A DNA stretch of 64,000 nucleotides from Zygaena filipendulae (GCA_907165275.2 OU015653.1:1704001-1768000), one strand, 5' to 3'; counted from the first letter of the stretch, positions 41,101 to 48,054 are shown. A program made the numbers and translations. The notes: generated by a model not told the origin, from the sequence alone.

Positions 41101-41443
41101 TTATTGAGAGTTAGAGAACGTTTTTTAATTATGTGTTTACCTTATTACATTTTTTAAATATGTAACTAAACATTGAACATAAAAAATTTGACACAAAATG
41201 GCGCTATAATTTTAAAACTTTAATTTAATCAAAATTTCTCCAGTGTGGGTTAACACACTATTGCTTATCTATGTCCATTTATCAATTATTTTTAAAAGGA
41301 ATTTCGAAAATTATAGGGGATGAAACACTGCAAGCATACACTAACATTCAAAATTTCTCACCTGAAAGTGACAAAGTCCATAAATAATAGTCGTAAGTCT
41401 CTTTGAGCACACCTTGCGTTGAATTTATTATCACTTTGGCCAT
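26053..41443 (-). CDS. ELOVL4: ELOVL4-like very-long-chain fatty acid elongase (gene span)
   Basis: Six coding exons join in phase to 885 nt (294 aa): 41443-41362, 36510-36242, 33574-33403, 30355-30228, 29111-28962 and 26136-26053. ELO enzymes condense malonyl-CoA with long acyl-CoA in the ER membrane, the first step of chain elongation. All family marks are present: KLLEFCDT (129-136), the histidine box HVYHH (152-156), [12 protein letters not shown] (182-193) and TILQLIQ (213-219), the last split by an intron. Several hydrophobic segments fit a polytopic membrane protein. The tail KLKCN fits a KxKxx ER-retrieval signal. Segments such as [13 protein letters not shown] and CEFPLWMHY point to the ELOVL4-like branch; the exact insect orthologue is not settled. 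Introns carry copia, Helitron, MITE and tRNA insertions. Confidence 0.93.
26250..26335 (-). mobile_element. SINE fragment, minus strand
   Basis: On the minus strand GCAGGTTCGAGTCCCGTATC resembles a pol III B box of a tRNA-derived SINE. The A box and tail are not clear. Confidence 0.4.
26349..26740. mobile_element. Tc1-type MITE with TACAG ends
   Basis: TATACAGGTGTTCCGTAAGT on the left is mirrored by ATTACGGGACAATCTGTATA on the right, and arms such as GTAGTACGACAAACTTAAGG extend the match. TA flanks both ends, as in Tc1/mariner insertions. The interior is AT-rich and non-coding. Confidence 0.75.
27124..27480 (-). mobile_element. Helitron with internal insertion
   Basis: CTAGCCGTCCCCCGCGG and GTTTCCGTGGGAATT start the element. 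The family core resumes at about 27345 with AATCAGGACTACCGTAGCTA and GGGTCAGTAGATCCAAAG. The 170 bases between are foreign and not identified. Confidence 0.65.
27490..27522. repeat. A-rich and AT microsatellite
   Basis: An A-rich run is followed by about nine AT units. Confidence 0.7.
27625..27755 (+). mobile_element. tRNA-derived SINE
   Basis: A-box-like TTGACGCAGTGGTCAGCG and B-box-like GGATTCGATTCCCAGG lie about 45 bases apart. The body has GTGATGAAAATCTGTC. It abuts a Helitron 3' end (CTAGCTGTTCC). Confidence 0.65.
27841..28015 (+). mobile_element. Lep1-like Helitron, internally shortened
   Basis: TCCTAACCTACTAATGTTAT to GGGGAACAGCTAG, with CACGTTGTCCGGGGTACGAG inside. The usual AATTCCCGCGGGAACTCC segment is missing. 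Confidence 0.8.
28380..28562 (+). repeat. Dispersed repeat ending GAAGTCGGTTAAAAA
   Basis: TCAGAGCAGATCTATATGAA, AAATGGGACCATTCC, CCGCTTTCG, GCAAATCCGTCTATATAGGA, AACATCCGAATTGATAACC and TTTTTGAAGTCGGTTAAAAA recur at 43735-43955; the tail recurs at 56085-56205. Confidence 0.65.
28563..28961. other. Elongase intron 5 sequence, nothing else seen
   Basis: AT-rich intron DNA without a recognised repeat end. Confidence 0.5.
28962..29111 (-). CDS. ELOVL4: Elongase exon 5
   Basis: The acceptor CTTGTACTTCCAG opens on ATACAGTTCACC, whose Gln completes the family motif TILQLIQ begun in exon 4. It encodes residues 218-267, including [15 protein letters not shown] and a final membrane segment ending NFYMKAY. 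The donor is AAG|GTAATA in phase 0. Confidence 0.95.
29314..29744. mobile_element. Fold-back MITE with 75-bp inverted ends
   Basis: GGCTAAGGCCACACTACAAA at the left is mirrored by the right end TTTGTAGTGTGGCCTTAGCC. The match continues through CAAGCTACTCGCTGA and TGACTAATCCT for about 75 bases. A complete Helitron (29404-29620) sits in the middle. It lies in elongase intron 4. Confidence 0.85.
29404..29620 (-). mobile_element. Helitron inside fold-back MITE
   Basis: CTAGTTGTGCGCGGTTTC to TTATAATATTAGTAGGA, GTGTTAATCTGATG interior, with a CATC run near the 5' end. Confidence 0.88.
30228..30355 (-). CDS. ELOVL4: Elongase exon 4
   Basis: The acceptor CTGTCCAG is followed by CT|TTCCTACCAGCG, completing a Thr codon from exon 3. 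It encodes residues 175-217 with [21 protein letters not shown] and TILQL. The donor is CAACTG|GTGAGT in phase 0. Confidence 0.96.
30440..30797 (+). mobile_element. Outer Helitron split by a second Helitron
   Basis: The 5' part (CTCGACCGATTGTCGTGAAA, TTGCATACACTTTATCAGGG, TTTTTATCTCGGGA) ends at 30558. The 3' part resumes at 30749 with TTACCGAAGGTGTTCCGAAA and the hairpin GGGTGAAACCATGAGGCACA. A minus-strand Helitron fills the gap. Confidence 0.8.
30559..30748 (-). mobile_element. Inner, complete Lep1-like Helitron
   Basis: CTAGCTGTACCCCGCGG to TTATAATATTAGTAAGGA, flanked by A on the left and T on the right within the outer copy. No target duplication is present, as expected for Helitrons. 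Confidence 0.92.
31199..31242. repeat. 44-bp direct repeat, left of copia
   Basis: It begins GACATGGATCCGAAAGTTCG and ends CAAAGTGGTCT. It is identical to 33141-33184, which directly follows the LTR end. It may be an unusually long target duplication, or copia sequence copied by another route. Confidence 0.9.
31243..32871 (+). CDS. Copia pol fragment: reverse transcriptase and RNase H
   Basis: An unbroken frame of 542 codons covers the copia-type reverse transcriptase and RNase H. The link region DRKPTEHF lies near residue 20. The RT (about residues 65-310) has [39 protein letters not shown] and the catalytic YVDD near 229-232. RNase H follows with a DADWA motif, [17 protein letters not shown] and [10 protein letters not shown] near the end. 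It copied element RNA into DNA in cytoplasmic particles. No start codon is assigned because the 5' end is cut; the protein is unlikely to be made alone. Confidence 0.92.
   Translation, partial: KVEQSEKEASIEKRYPSRDRKPTEHFSFLVSHDPEEPISYSQAINSDDADRWRNAMNDEYNSLMKMNTWTLVPKPEGVKPLPCKWVYKLKRDAQGNVVKYKARLVVKGYNQVEGIDYYETFAPVVRHSSLRTLLAIAAEENLKMRHMDVDTAFLNGDLQEQVYMAQPAGFSEGNKVCLLQRSLYGLKQAPRAWNIKLNDTLSKIGFNRTSSEPCVYTKLFGTETVILAVYVDDIICFYKNDLSFDTVKADLEKYFSLKDLGELKYYLGLNIYKTDDSIVINQKTYIESLLKRFGLEHCKTYSTPIECNKLVPAATIEGGRDDDYPYQNLIGCLMFIAINTRPDIAYAVSYLSQFNNKYNKTHWLAAKRVLQYLKGTIDLSIVYRKTGIPLLGYVDADWANCLIDRRSYTSFCMKLAGGSVSWEAKKQPTVAISSAEAEYMSLCSAAKEACYLRRFIHDITGKQNVVLIHTDSQSAQLLAENPLGHHARTKHIDTKFHFIREKICDNIVKLKYISTSEMPADVLTKPLARVKHLRCLKGLGLS
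32942..33140 (+). repeat. Copia 3' LTR
   Basis: It begins TGTTGTATG right after the polypurine tract and ends TTTTCAACA. The terminal TGTTG/CAACA inverted pair is typical of copia. AATAAA at about 33056 may serve as its poly(A) signal. It is 199 bp, shorter than fly copia. Confidence 0.88.
33141..33184. repeat. 44-bp direct repeat, right of copia
   Basis: Exact copy of 31199-31242, starting at the base after the LTR. After it the sequence diverges (CTGGGTCGC here, AAAGTGGAAC on the left). Confidence 0.9.
33270..33362 (-). mobile_element. Fragment of the GGGTTCCGT element
   Basis: On the minus strand GGGATCCGTACC, GGGAAACGGAAACC and TTGTCCGTCTGTCCATCCGT resemble the left end of the larger copy at 38332-39016. 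Confidence 0.5.
33403..33574 (-). CDS. ELOVL4: Elongase exon 3 (catalytic histidine box)
   Basis: The acceptor TTTTTTCATATTTCAG opens in phase 0 on ATAGCAGATGCT. It encodes residues 118-174 with [16 protein letters not shown] and [11 protein letters not shown], the core of the active site. The donor is TCGA|GTAAGT, one base into a codon. Confidence 0.97.
33930..34196. mobile_element. GC-rich MITE with GCCAGTGCACACT-like ends
   Basis: AGAGCCAGTGCACACTATGC on the left is mirrored imperfectly by GCATAGAGTGCGCTGGCGCT on the right. The interior GCGACAGCGACAGCTCGACG is GC-rich and has inverted matches such as CGACAGCTC / GAGCTGTCG. It lies in elongase intron 2. Confidence 0.6.
34520..34733 (-). 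mobile_element. Near-complete Lep1-like Helitron
   Basis: CTAGCAGTGCCCCGCGATTT to AATAATATTAGTAGGA; CTTTGTGCCCCTGACAACGT and AATCCGTTCAGCCGTTTTTG inside. A small AAACATCC expansion is seen near the 5' end. Confidence 0.9.
34734..35292. other. Elongase intron 2 sequence, nothing defined
   Basis: AT-rich with no clear repeat ends or genes. Confidence 0.45.
35293..35500 (+). mobile_element. Partial Helitron, GCTTGAAGCAACATA type
   Basis: GATAAAAGGAGAGTAACTAA, GTTTACTTGTCTGTTC, ACTACGGAACGGATG and AAGCTTAGCTTGAAGCAACA are the inverse of the interiors at 22948 and 24029. The 3' hairpin is missing. Confidence 0.55.
35988..36176 (-). mobile_element. Helitron, CACTCAGGAT type
   Basis: CTAGCTGTCTTCCGCGG, TATGCCACTCAGGATTACCG, TTGGTTCAGTAGATCCAGAG and TTTATTACATTAGTATAGA. 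It ends about 65 bases from elongase exon 2. Confidence 0.85.
36242..36510 (-). CDS. ELOVL4: Elongase exon 2
   Basis: The acceptor CTTATATTACAG is followed by AC|AACAGGACA, completing an Asp codon from exon 1. It encodes residues 28-117: two hydrophobic segments (about 44-57 and 72-91), the conserved [11 protein letters not shown] and YSYICEPC. The donor is ATGCAA|GTGAGT in phase 0. Confidence 0.95.
36595..37071. mobile_element. Outer palindromic MITE split by its own family
   Basis: The ends CTGCCGCACTCAGAG and CTCTGAGTGCGGCCG are flanked by TCA at 36592-36594 and 37072-37074. Its central loop is interrupted at TAA by a full second copy (36712-36948). Confidence 0.93.
36712..36948. mobile_element. 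Inner palindromic MITE, complete
   Basis: CCGCCGCACTCAGAGTCGAC to its mirror GTCGACTCTGAGTGCGGCGG, flanked by TAA at 36709-36711 and 36949-36951. Removing it with one TAA restores the normal centre AACTAATTAAGTTAC of the family. Confidence 0.93.
37072..37860. other. Elongase intron 1 sequence with SINE-like trace
   Basis: A short Helitron piece lies at about 37170-37205 (TGCGAATGTGAGTTTGTTTG). On the minus strand near 37430, TCGCGGGTTCGAATCTGGG resembles a SINE B box. Nothing else is defined. Confidence 0.4.
37861..38077 (+). mobile_element. Complete Lep1-like Helitron
   Basis: TCCTACTAATATTATAAATG to GTGGGGCACTGCTAG, with A before and T after. Palindromic CCCGCGGGAACTCC and hairpin CCGCGGGTGAAACCGTGG near the 3' end. 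This is the best full-length reference copy in the window. Confidence 0.95.
38332..39016 (+). mobile_element. Non-autonomous element with AGGGTTCCGT / ACGGAACCCT ends
   Basis: TTTTAGGGTTCCGTGGCC with AACGGAACCCTTATAG at the left, and TGCTACGGAACCCTTCATGG with TGACCGCTTTTT at the right. A TCTG microsatellite follows the left end at 38391-38455. The body GTCTCCATACTTAGAACTGA and CACACCCATACGTGTGG is non-coding. Similar elements are widespread in Lepidoptera; its class is uncertain. Confidence 0.75.
39818..39828 (-). terminator. Pol III T-run terminator of tRNA-Ala
   Basis: About ten A bases on the plus strand read as T on the transcribed strand, 4-5 bases after the tRNA 3' end. Confidence 0.8.
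39831..39903 (-). tRNA. tRNA-Ala (anticodon AGC)
   Basis: The 73-nt minus-strand sequence folds as a full cloverleaf. The acceptor GGGGGCG pairs with CGCCTCC (one G-T pair) and has A as discriminator. The D arm is in GTAGCTCAGATGGTAGAGC, the anticodon arm is CTCGC-TTAGCAT-GCGAG with AGC, and the T arm is CCGGG-ATCGATA-CCCGG. No CCA is encoded. A T run follows on the minus strand from about 39826, a pol III stop. It lies in elongase intron 1 on the same strand as that gene. Confidence 0.96.
40085..40291 (-). mobile_element. Degraded Lep1-like Helitron
   Basis: ACTGGTTGTTCCCTGAGGTT, AATTCCGGGATAAAAAGTAA, AAAGCGTGTATGCAAAATTT and CAATAGTGAGGA. CTAG has changed to CTGG. Confidence 0.7.
40319..40420 (-). 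mobile_element. Helitron 3' fragment
   Basis: TAGTTGTGACCGGCGTAAGT and GAATTCCTGCAGGAACTCC resemble the hairpin end, then it breaks. Confidence 0.4.
40491..40662 (-). mobile_element. Lep1-like Helitron, hairpin shortened
   Basis: CTAGCTGCTCCCGGCGG to TTATAATAGTAAGGA; part of the hairpin arm is deleted. TTCGTGATGATCTGTTGAGC is inside. Confidence 0.82.
41035..41285. mobile_element. MITE with GATAAGCAAT inverted ends, copy 2
   Basis: ATGCAGATAAGCAATAACAT at the left and GTGGGTTAACACACTATTGC with TTATCTATGTCCAT at the right match 18361-18612 throughout. Confidence 0.78.
41362..41443 (-). CDS. ELOVL4: Elongase exon 1 (start codon)
   Basis: ATGGCCAAAGTGATAATA encodes [15 protein letters not shown] and [11 protein letters not shown], the usual ELO N-terminus just before the first membrane segment. 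The donor is CTTTCAG|GTGAGA, one base into a codon. AAAGGAA before ATG gives a purine at -3. A splice acceptor (TTTGTTACAG) lies 25 bases upstream of ATG, so a 5' UTR exon must exist farther up. Confidence 0.92.
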
Positions 41444-41468
41444 TTCCTTTAGATGTTTTTTCTAAATT

Positions 41469-42569
41469 CTGTAACAAAAAAAGGGTAAAATTAATATAGG
41501 AAAACATTAAAATCAACACAAAAAAAATTGATGTTGTAGTTTGAAAAGGTAGAATATAAGTGCCCTTATTCGACTTTCTTACAAAACGATGGAGTTACTT
41601 CTGGACATTTTGAAACAGAATTAAAAAGGAATTCTAACAATAGATAGACAGACAGATTTTTTGTTATTCGTATATTCGTATATACTCGTATATTTAAAAT
41701 AGATACCTATTATAAATGGGAAATAAATTCACTATCGGTAAGCGAAAGTGTTTTTAAAACACTGTTTAAAAATTCACCTCTTTAATATAGGTACCGAAAG
41801 GATGTAACGTTAAACGAGAGATTGGATTCTTATACCAAATATCTAAAATACACAACGTATATTACCAAATTATACAATAAGATATATTATTAATGAAAAT
41901 TTAGTGTAAAAGAAAAAGATGAACTAACAGACCATACCAATACAATGTTCCCAACCATTAATAATTTTGTATATTTTAATTTTTTATCAAGAATGTAATT
42001 TTTTTAAATTAACTTTCGACATAAGCCCCTTGTCAACCTATTATATTTTCCGTATTAAAATTTTTTTAAAAAAACCTTTAAATCAGTCCTACATAGATTT
42101 ATCGAATAAAAAATTGCAACATACCTATTAAGTATATACTTATACAAAATTACAATATAAGACAATAAAATTAACTAAAAAATTTGTTAGGTTACTTTCA
42201 GTAATTTGAGAAATGATAAGAAATGATAAATCTGAAAGAATTCTGGTTTATCATTCCTTTTTTTTTTAGTTTAATTGAAAACATAAATTATTAATTACCA
42301 ATGGCAGCTTTAATTTTATCGCGGCCTCGTTTAAAATTAATCGAAGTGTCTAGACGTCCGCTAAGCAAATTAATAAATATATATTATTAAGTCGCCTGCT
42401 AAACATAGTAAACTACATAAATTCACGAAAGATGTTGTCAATATATTGTAAATAGTATATTACCGTAAAATTGTAAATACCTTCAGATTAGGTATAAACT
42501 ATCTCGCGAGATTGTAAACTGTCAAAAGTTACGTATATGAACTGTACCTAACATAGGTACTGCTTACAA
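41469..42569. other. AT-rich spacer or 5' intron, nothing defined
   Basis: No coding or repeat ends that I can place. GACGTCCGCTAAGC near 42353 is mirrored by TTTAGCGGACGG near 43063, possibly remnants of one nested element. Confidence 0.4.
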
Positions 42570-42850
42570 TGGGCATGTTGACTAATTTTTATTTTTTAGT
42601 CCGTCTTGTAGATTATTAAAAAATATTGGACACGTATTTTTTCTTTTTTTACGTAATCAAAAAATAACGGCGATATTATATTGAGTTGAAATTTCGCGTG
42701 ACGTCACTATTCTGACAGTTTGTATGGCGGTTTTAGCGGTTAGTGACGTCACCCTGAACTTTAATGCGCTTTATCTCTGTATATTTTAAAAATAAGTGTC
42801 TATTGTTTTTTTATTTTCTAACTGACGGACTTATTAGAATTTTGATTTTC
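42570..42850 (-). repeat. Dispersed repeat with TGACGTCA sites, copy 2
   Basis: Inverted relative to 11340-11630 and 62555-62765, with the same order of blocks. Two TGACGTCA octamers are present (about 42700 and 42744). Confidence 0.8.
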
Positions 42851-43401
42851 AAAAGTAGTCCACATCCCCATTAAACGTACCTATTTAACGCATTTTTTGC
42901 GGTTGGTTATTATTATGGTTAGGTTAGGTTTGTACTGCTGACCAAGTCGCCAAAGACTTAACTTTTGACAAAAATTGTATATTATTATAAAAATGTTTAT
43001 CAATCAACGTGCAAATCTCATTACAAAAAAAAAACTTTAGAAAAGATCAATACATTTTACGTTTAGCGGACGGTTAATTTTATATTATTCGTCCGTTTAG
43101 AGGACGACTAGCAACAGCCAAAATTATTGGTGTAGGTGTAAGTGAGTAGACTCGTCACTAGATGCGTCACGCACGCGTTCTTTTGTTGAATATCTAATGT
43201 TTTTACAGTCTGGCGCTTTTTATATTGGTCGTGTCATATTTCTACTGACCGCAACGTTTCGTTGACCTCAAACATAGGGTTAAAAGATGGGCCAGACATA
43301 GGGTTAGTCGATAAAATTTAAATTGCAACGAATGTCATTAGTTAGTGGATTTTGTTATTTTGAGGCAACGTTCTTTTAAACCTACATGGTATTTATCAGA
43401 A

Positions 43402-43640
43402 GTGGTAGAGCTTATCTAAACTAAAATGACGCGCCCCACTACTCAATAAGCAGTTTTAGATGTGCGATATCATGTATTGATGATATCTCTTTAATAGTGT
43501 GAATGCGGCGACACTATGCGGCAACTGAGGACGAATGGCAGGACCATATTTATGTGTGTAGTATCGATATTTTAACGTATGTGCGTGTGCGTATGCCCGA
43601 TGGAGGGGCGCGCCATTTTAGCTTAGATAAACTCTATCAG
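43402..43640. mobile_element. MITE with GCGCGCC-containing inverted ends
   Basis: TAGAGCTTATCTAAACTAAA with ATGACGCGCCCC on the left is mirrored by GGGGCGCGCCATTTTAGC with TTAGATAAACTCTA on the right, about 38 bases each. The interior is non-coding. Confidence 0.7.
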
Positions 43641-43734
43641 TTATCACACTACCAATAGGTAATATCGTTCCAAAGTTTCTGAATAACTGCTATATTGTCT
43701 ATGAAACTGAACTCCATAGCAGATTTTCCAAGTC

Positions 43735-43955
43735 GCAATAGGTATACAGTCCAACTCAATGGAAGCATCTCATCATCAGATCTATATAAAATTAAAATGG
43801 GACCATTTTGCAATAAACCCCTTTCGAGCAAAAAAAAGACTTTGGCAAATCCGTCCTTATATGAAGGAGTTGGGCCCGAACATAAGTACATACATAAAAA
43901 CAAGTATAAACATCCGAATTGATAACCTCCTCCTTTTTGAAGTCGGTTATAAAGA
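43735..43955 (+). repeat. Dispersed repeat ending GAAGTCGGTTA, copy 2
   Basis: AGATCTATATAAAATTAAAA, TGGGACCATTTTGC, GCAAATCCGTCCTTATATGA, AACATCCGAATTGATAACC and TTTTTGAAGTCGGTTA match 28380-28562. Confidence 0.65.
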
Positions 43956-44307
43956 AAACCTTGAATGCACGGAATATATATATATTAAAAAAAAAACTCC
44001 AAAGGCTACGAAATGCTCAGAAGTTATTACCTACGTCGAATTGAAACCCTACTTATATTCGCAATGGAAAATTGAAAAGCCCTTTCCAAAAGACTATCAT
44101 TGATCGAACTTGTGCCTACCTATACCTATGTACTTTGACTTCATATTTTATCAATAATAAATATAATATTTTTATGCCGTATAATGTAAACGTATTTTCT
44201 TTTTATATTTCTCGAAGTACCAACCTATTAAGTAAGTGCTTATATAGGACTTTGCAGATCGATTGACTGTCTAACTTTTAATTAATAAACTTTATTCATA
44301 TAGATAA

Positions 44308-44531
44308 CTAGCTGTTCCTCGTGGTTTCACCCGTGTTAAGTTCAGAGATCCCGCGGCAATTCCGGGATAAAAAGTACCCTATATCCTTCTCTGTATCCCG
44401 GACAACATATGTGCAAAATTTCATGATGATCGGTTGAGTTGTTAAGGCGTGAAAGCGTAACAGACAGACAGATAGACAGACAGACCGACAGACAGACAGA
44501 GTTACTTTCACATTTATAATATTAGTAGGGA
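44308..44531 (-). mobile_element. Lep1-like Helitron with GACA microsatellite
   Basis: CTAGCTGTTCCTCGTGG to TTATAATATTAGTAGGGA. A GACA run at about 44461-44500 replaces the usual AAACAAAC segment. Confidence 0.88.
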
Positions 44532-44555
44532 TTAGTAGGGATATAATATCTTTTG

Positions 44556-44699
44556 TTTATCCCTGCTAATCTCCAAAACTTAATGAACAGATTTCAATGA
44601 AATTTTGTTTACCTGTCTTGCTTGATCCAATTTGAGAGATTGAATACTTTTTAGTGTTCCCGAGGGAGTCACGCGGGCGAAATAGCGAGAAACAGTTTT
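44556..44699 (+). mobile_element. Decayed Helitron
   Basis: TATCCCTGCTAATCTCCAAA, TGAACAGATTTCAATGAAAT and the 3' end GCGGGCGAAATAGCGAGAAA then CAGTTTT. Confidence 0.5.
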
Positions 44700-44720
44700 T
44701 TGGATGGATTTCACGCCATC

Positions 44721-44870
44721 ATGCGCAAAAGGGTCGCCTCCTCGGTGCAGCGCCTTCGAACCAGTGGCAATAGCATCCTAAAGATGATTGCAGCTGACTG
44801 CCCTATTCAGAGACATTTGGTTAGTTTGGCTTTTGGTCTTTGATAGGAAATTAAATAAATAAATAAAATT
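44721..44870 (+). mobile_element. LINE 3' tail, 40-codon coding remnant
   Basis: A frame ends MRKRVASSVQRLRTSGNSI...CPIQRHLVSLAFGL before TGA at 44841, followed within 30 bases by AAATAAATAAATAAA. The arrangement is that of a strongly 5'-truncated non-LTR element, perhaps of the R1 or jockey branch; I cannot fix the clade. Confidence 0.55.
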
Positions 44871-44937
44871 ATGAAAAATGTCAAGTGTAACTATGGAACC
44901 GAAATAAAAAATTACTATTATTCGAAATAATTATAGA

Positions 44938-45318
44938 GAATACTGATGAAATGTTTGTTTATTTGTAATCTCTGGAACTACTGAACCGATCTAAAACACA
45001 ATTTCACTGATAGAATAATAAATAATAATATATGTTATTAATGCACATACAAACTGAATATTTTAAATCTTACTCCAAAGTTTATGCGACTCAAGGCCGC
45101 ACTCAGAGTCGACTTTAATGATTACTTAACACAAAACTGCCGCAATCAGAGACGTTCAGTAAATTAATTTTAGTTGGCATTTAACGAGATGTAACTTAAT
45201 TATATAAATGACAATCAACATTAATTTATTAAACTTGTCTGATTGTATACTTAACTAAGTAATCATTAAAGTCGACTTTGAGTGCGGCGGTCAGAACGTG
45301 GGGAAACAGCTATTACCT
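44938..45318 (+). mobile_element. Helitron interrupted by a palindromic MITE
   Basis: GTTTATTTGTAATCTCTGGA and ACTACTGAACCGATCT start it; the 3' end ACGTGGGGAAACAGCTA appears at 45296 after the MITE at 45094-45290. The middle part is decayed. Confidence 0.55.
45094..45290. mobile_element. Palindromic MITE, copy with TCA duplication
   Basis: GGCCGCACTCAGAGTCGACT to TTTGAGTGCGGCGG, flanked by TCA at 45091-45093 and 45291-45293. Parts of both inner arms are deleted. Confidence 0.85.
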
Positions 45319-45597
45319 TTAATAACAGTTTTCTAAATCTGATTTTAATGATAAAATTAAGTTTTTAAAAAGTGTGTACAGTTGAGAGTATTAAAGTTTA
45401 ATTGTCCTCATGAAAATATAGATGATAATTTATTCATGATTATAATAGTACAATAATATTAATTATTTTAATAATAATACAATCGAGTGGTGAAAGTAAG
45501 TATTGTAAATTACTATAATTACGTAATTTACGTAATTACAATTTTGTAAAGCGTTCCGATGTCTCAATTGGCTGGAAGAAGACTTGACTAACTCTAA

Positions 45598-45773
45598 CCG
45601 CCGCACTCAGAGTCGACTTTAATGATTACTCAGTTAAGTATAGATTTTTAAAACAAAACTGCCGCAATCAGAGACGTTCAGTAAATTAATGTTAATTGTC
45701 TGATTGCGGCAGTTTTGTTTTAAAAATCTATACTTAACGAAGTAATCATTAAAGTCGACTCTGAGTGCGGCCG
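45598..45773. mobile_element. Palindromic MITE with deleted loop
   Basis: CCGCCGCACTCAGAGTCGAC to GACTCTGAGTGCGGCCG, flanked by TAA at 45595-45597 and 45774-45776. The central part from the GGCATTTAA segment to its mirror is missing. Confidence 0.9.
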
Positions 45774-45876
45774 TAAGACAAGTAGGTAATTTTAAGAGAA
45801 GTCAAGATTAATTGATTTTGAGAGGATAATATTTTTAAGTCAATTGATCTTAAAACTCTTTGAAATTTATAAAGTA

Positions 45877-46035
45877 CTAGCTGTGCCACGCGGTTTTCAC
45901 CCGCGCGAGTTTTGGGATCAGGAACCTTTGCGGACGCAGGCAGAACAACCCGCCAAAGTTTCATCACAATCGGACCAATGGTTTCGAAACGCATAAAGGA
46001 CAGACATACAAACATTTATTTTTATTTATAAATAA
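45877..46035 (-). mobile_element. Helitron, CGCAGGCAGAACAA-type interior
   Basis: CTAGCTGTGCCACGCGG, GGAACCTTTGCGGACGCAGG, GTTTCATCACAATCGGACCA and TTTATTTTTATTTATAAATA. The same interior, inverted, is at 61066-61305. Confidence 0.8.
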
Positions 46036-46075
46036 GAAAATGTATATTATAATAATTATGTAGGTATATTAAGAC

Positions 46076-46340
46076 TAGCTGTACTCTGCAGTTTTTCTCA
46101 CTCTAAAGTAGGTATCTACCCTATGTCCATGTCTGTGACAACGTAGGCGCCCCGACTTTTTTCGACACTTCTAACAATTATGTATTTTAACCAATTTCCA
46201 CAAAACCTTGACAAATTACCTAAACTTTTCTTATGAATCACTCAATTTATTGGTGATGAAAAACCATTATGTAATTTTTGAGTTTATCTCGAACAGAAAG
46301 ACAGGCAAACGCGGCAGCGGACTTTCTTTTATAATAATAA
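46076..46340 (-). mobile_element. Helitron, composite interior
   Basis: CTAGCTGTACTCTGCAG at the 3' end, then ATGAATCACTCAATTTATTG and GGTGATGAAAAACC, and TCTTTTATAATAATAA at the 5' end. The hairpin is mostly lost. Confidence 0.65.
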
Positions 46341-46429
46341 TTATATGCAGTGATGAATAGATTTATTTTGTTTTTCTCCAATTTTTCATGAGAAATATTA
46401 GTTTTTGCTGTGAAAGTGTGATTACCACA

Positions 46430-46520
46430 TATTCTGACTAAGGTGTAGAGTCTGTGAAGTTAGGCCTTGTAGAGTTAGGGCGAGCTTGGCTCTACATGAG
46501 ATCTGATAACTTTTTGACAG
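46430..46520 (-). repeat. Part of the 19560 fold-back family
   Basis: TTCTGACTAAGGTGTAGAGT, AGCTTGGCTCTACATGAGAT and CTGATAACTTTTTGACAGTG are the inverse of 19590-19690. Confidence 0.7.
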
Positions 46521-46559
46521 TGCGAGTGATACTCTCGTCTTAGCAACATTGTACATGAA

Positions 46560-47438
46560 AATATTTTTGGTAGTATTAATTATTTTAGCAAGTGCAAGAT
46601 GAATTAAGAGATTAAGGAGACTGAATTTGAGGCGCGCTCAAAACTGTTTAGCTCTGAGCGGCTTGTTACTGGTGGTAAAAATATATTATTTATGTAATTT
46701 TAGACGAGATACTTTTCCAAACTTTTGAAATTGTAACAAAATATTCCTTTCTTGCTTCTTTTATTAAATGGCAATTTTTATTGTAATTGTGCTAATGACA
46801 ATGTGTGACTTGATAGACAAAGCAACGCGAATGAACTAAGAAAGCCAAAATATTTCTCAAAACCGTTATTACGAGCGTCTTTTCCCGAAGCATTTCTGTA
46901 ATTATAAATACCTATTGCTTTACAATTCTTTTGAATCTAAGCAAAATCGCATGTCACTTAGTTGTTTCTACTAATAGCAACAAATATTTTATACCTTTTA
47001 AAAGCTGTAGAACGTCATAGTTTATTGTTTCTCGAACCCCTTCATTCTGTCCATTTTATTATATTGATAACGGCAGTAGGTTCAAATTGAAAAAAATCAT
47101 TACAACTTTGAAAGCGCGCCATGACTTCTTTAATTTCACTTCATTTCTTTAATTCTGGATTATTTTGTGACCAATGATATTCTAAGTATTAAATTGATTG
47201 TAACTTGCACAACAATTCTACCAATCAAGTTATGGATATAACGGGACTTTTCCCAGTGGTTTTATTATTTTATTTGACTGCAGTTTTGAAATTGTATGCG
47301 TCATTAATGATTCTTTCGGAGAGGCGAAGGAACTAAGCCACACAGCTTCGTCTTGATATTGGCGAAAATATTAAACTTCATCGATTTTTATGTATAAACC
47401 TCAGAAGAATATGCTACTGTTATTGTTCTGAGGTATAA
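46560..47438. other. AT-rich spacer or intron, nothing recognised
   Basis: No coding signal or repeat ends. Confidence 0.4.
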
Positions 47439-47525
47439 ACTAGCTGTTCCCGCAGTTTGGCCGACGTGCATTTTGAAATTGGCTTAATGCACTCCGGTAT
47501 GAGAAATGCTTTATAACCTAGTCCC
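47439..47525 (-). mobile_element. Helitron 3' fragment
   Basis: CTAGCTGTTCCCGCAGTTTG and GCTTTATAACCTAGTCCCCA; truncated. Confidence 0.5.
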
Positions 47526-48054
47526 CAATCTACATTAACTATAAATAAACCAAAGAGAACTGACGTAAAAAAATGAAAAAGGCTATTTTAACACCATGTA
47601 GGTAGGTAAACTCAGAAGAATAAGAATTTATTTATTTACAGAGGGAAACTTAACTCATGTTTATGAAAGTTTAGATGAAGTTTTTTGGCAGGATCAAAGA
47701 TCGCGAAGCGTTTCTGTCATATTTTATATTCGTGTCGCTAAAAAAAGGTTAAAAATGGATTTTGTTGTGTTATAAGGTGCTGTTTTGGTCAGTAATTCTC
47801 ACAGTGACGATTTTTTATGCGCTCAAGAAGATACATGACATTTCGAGCTGATTTTTTTCGGTTTCCTTCAAGAGCTTCGAGAAAGTTCTTGCAAGCTATA
47901 GTACCGTGGCAATTTCAAACCGTAGATACAACGAAGCATTGTAATAGAAAAAAAAAATGGATCTAATTAAGTTTATTTGAAACTGGCTAAATGCATTAAA
48001 TTCGAAAGTCCATAAAAAGAAGAAAGAAAGAAAAGAAAGTATGATGACTGATGA

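Noticed and set aside
42914..42928. GGTTAGGTTAGGTTT as telomeric repeat
   Set aside because: Only two TTAGG units, and the same text with TGTACTGCT follows at 63107, so it belongs to a dispersed repeat.
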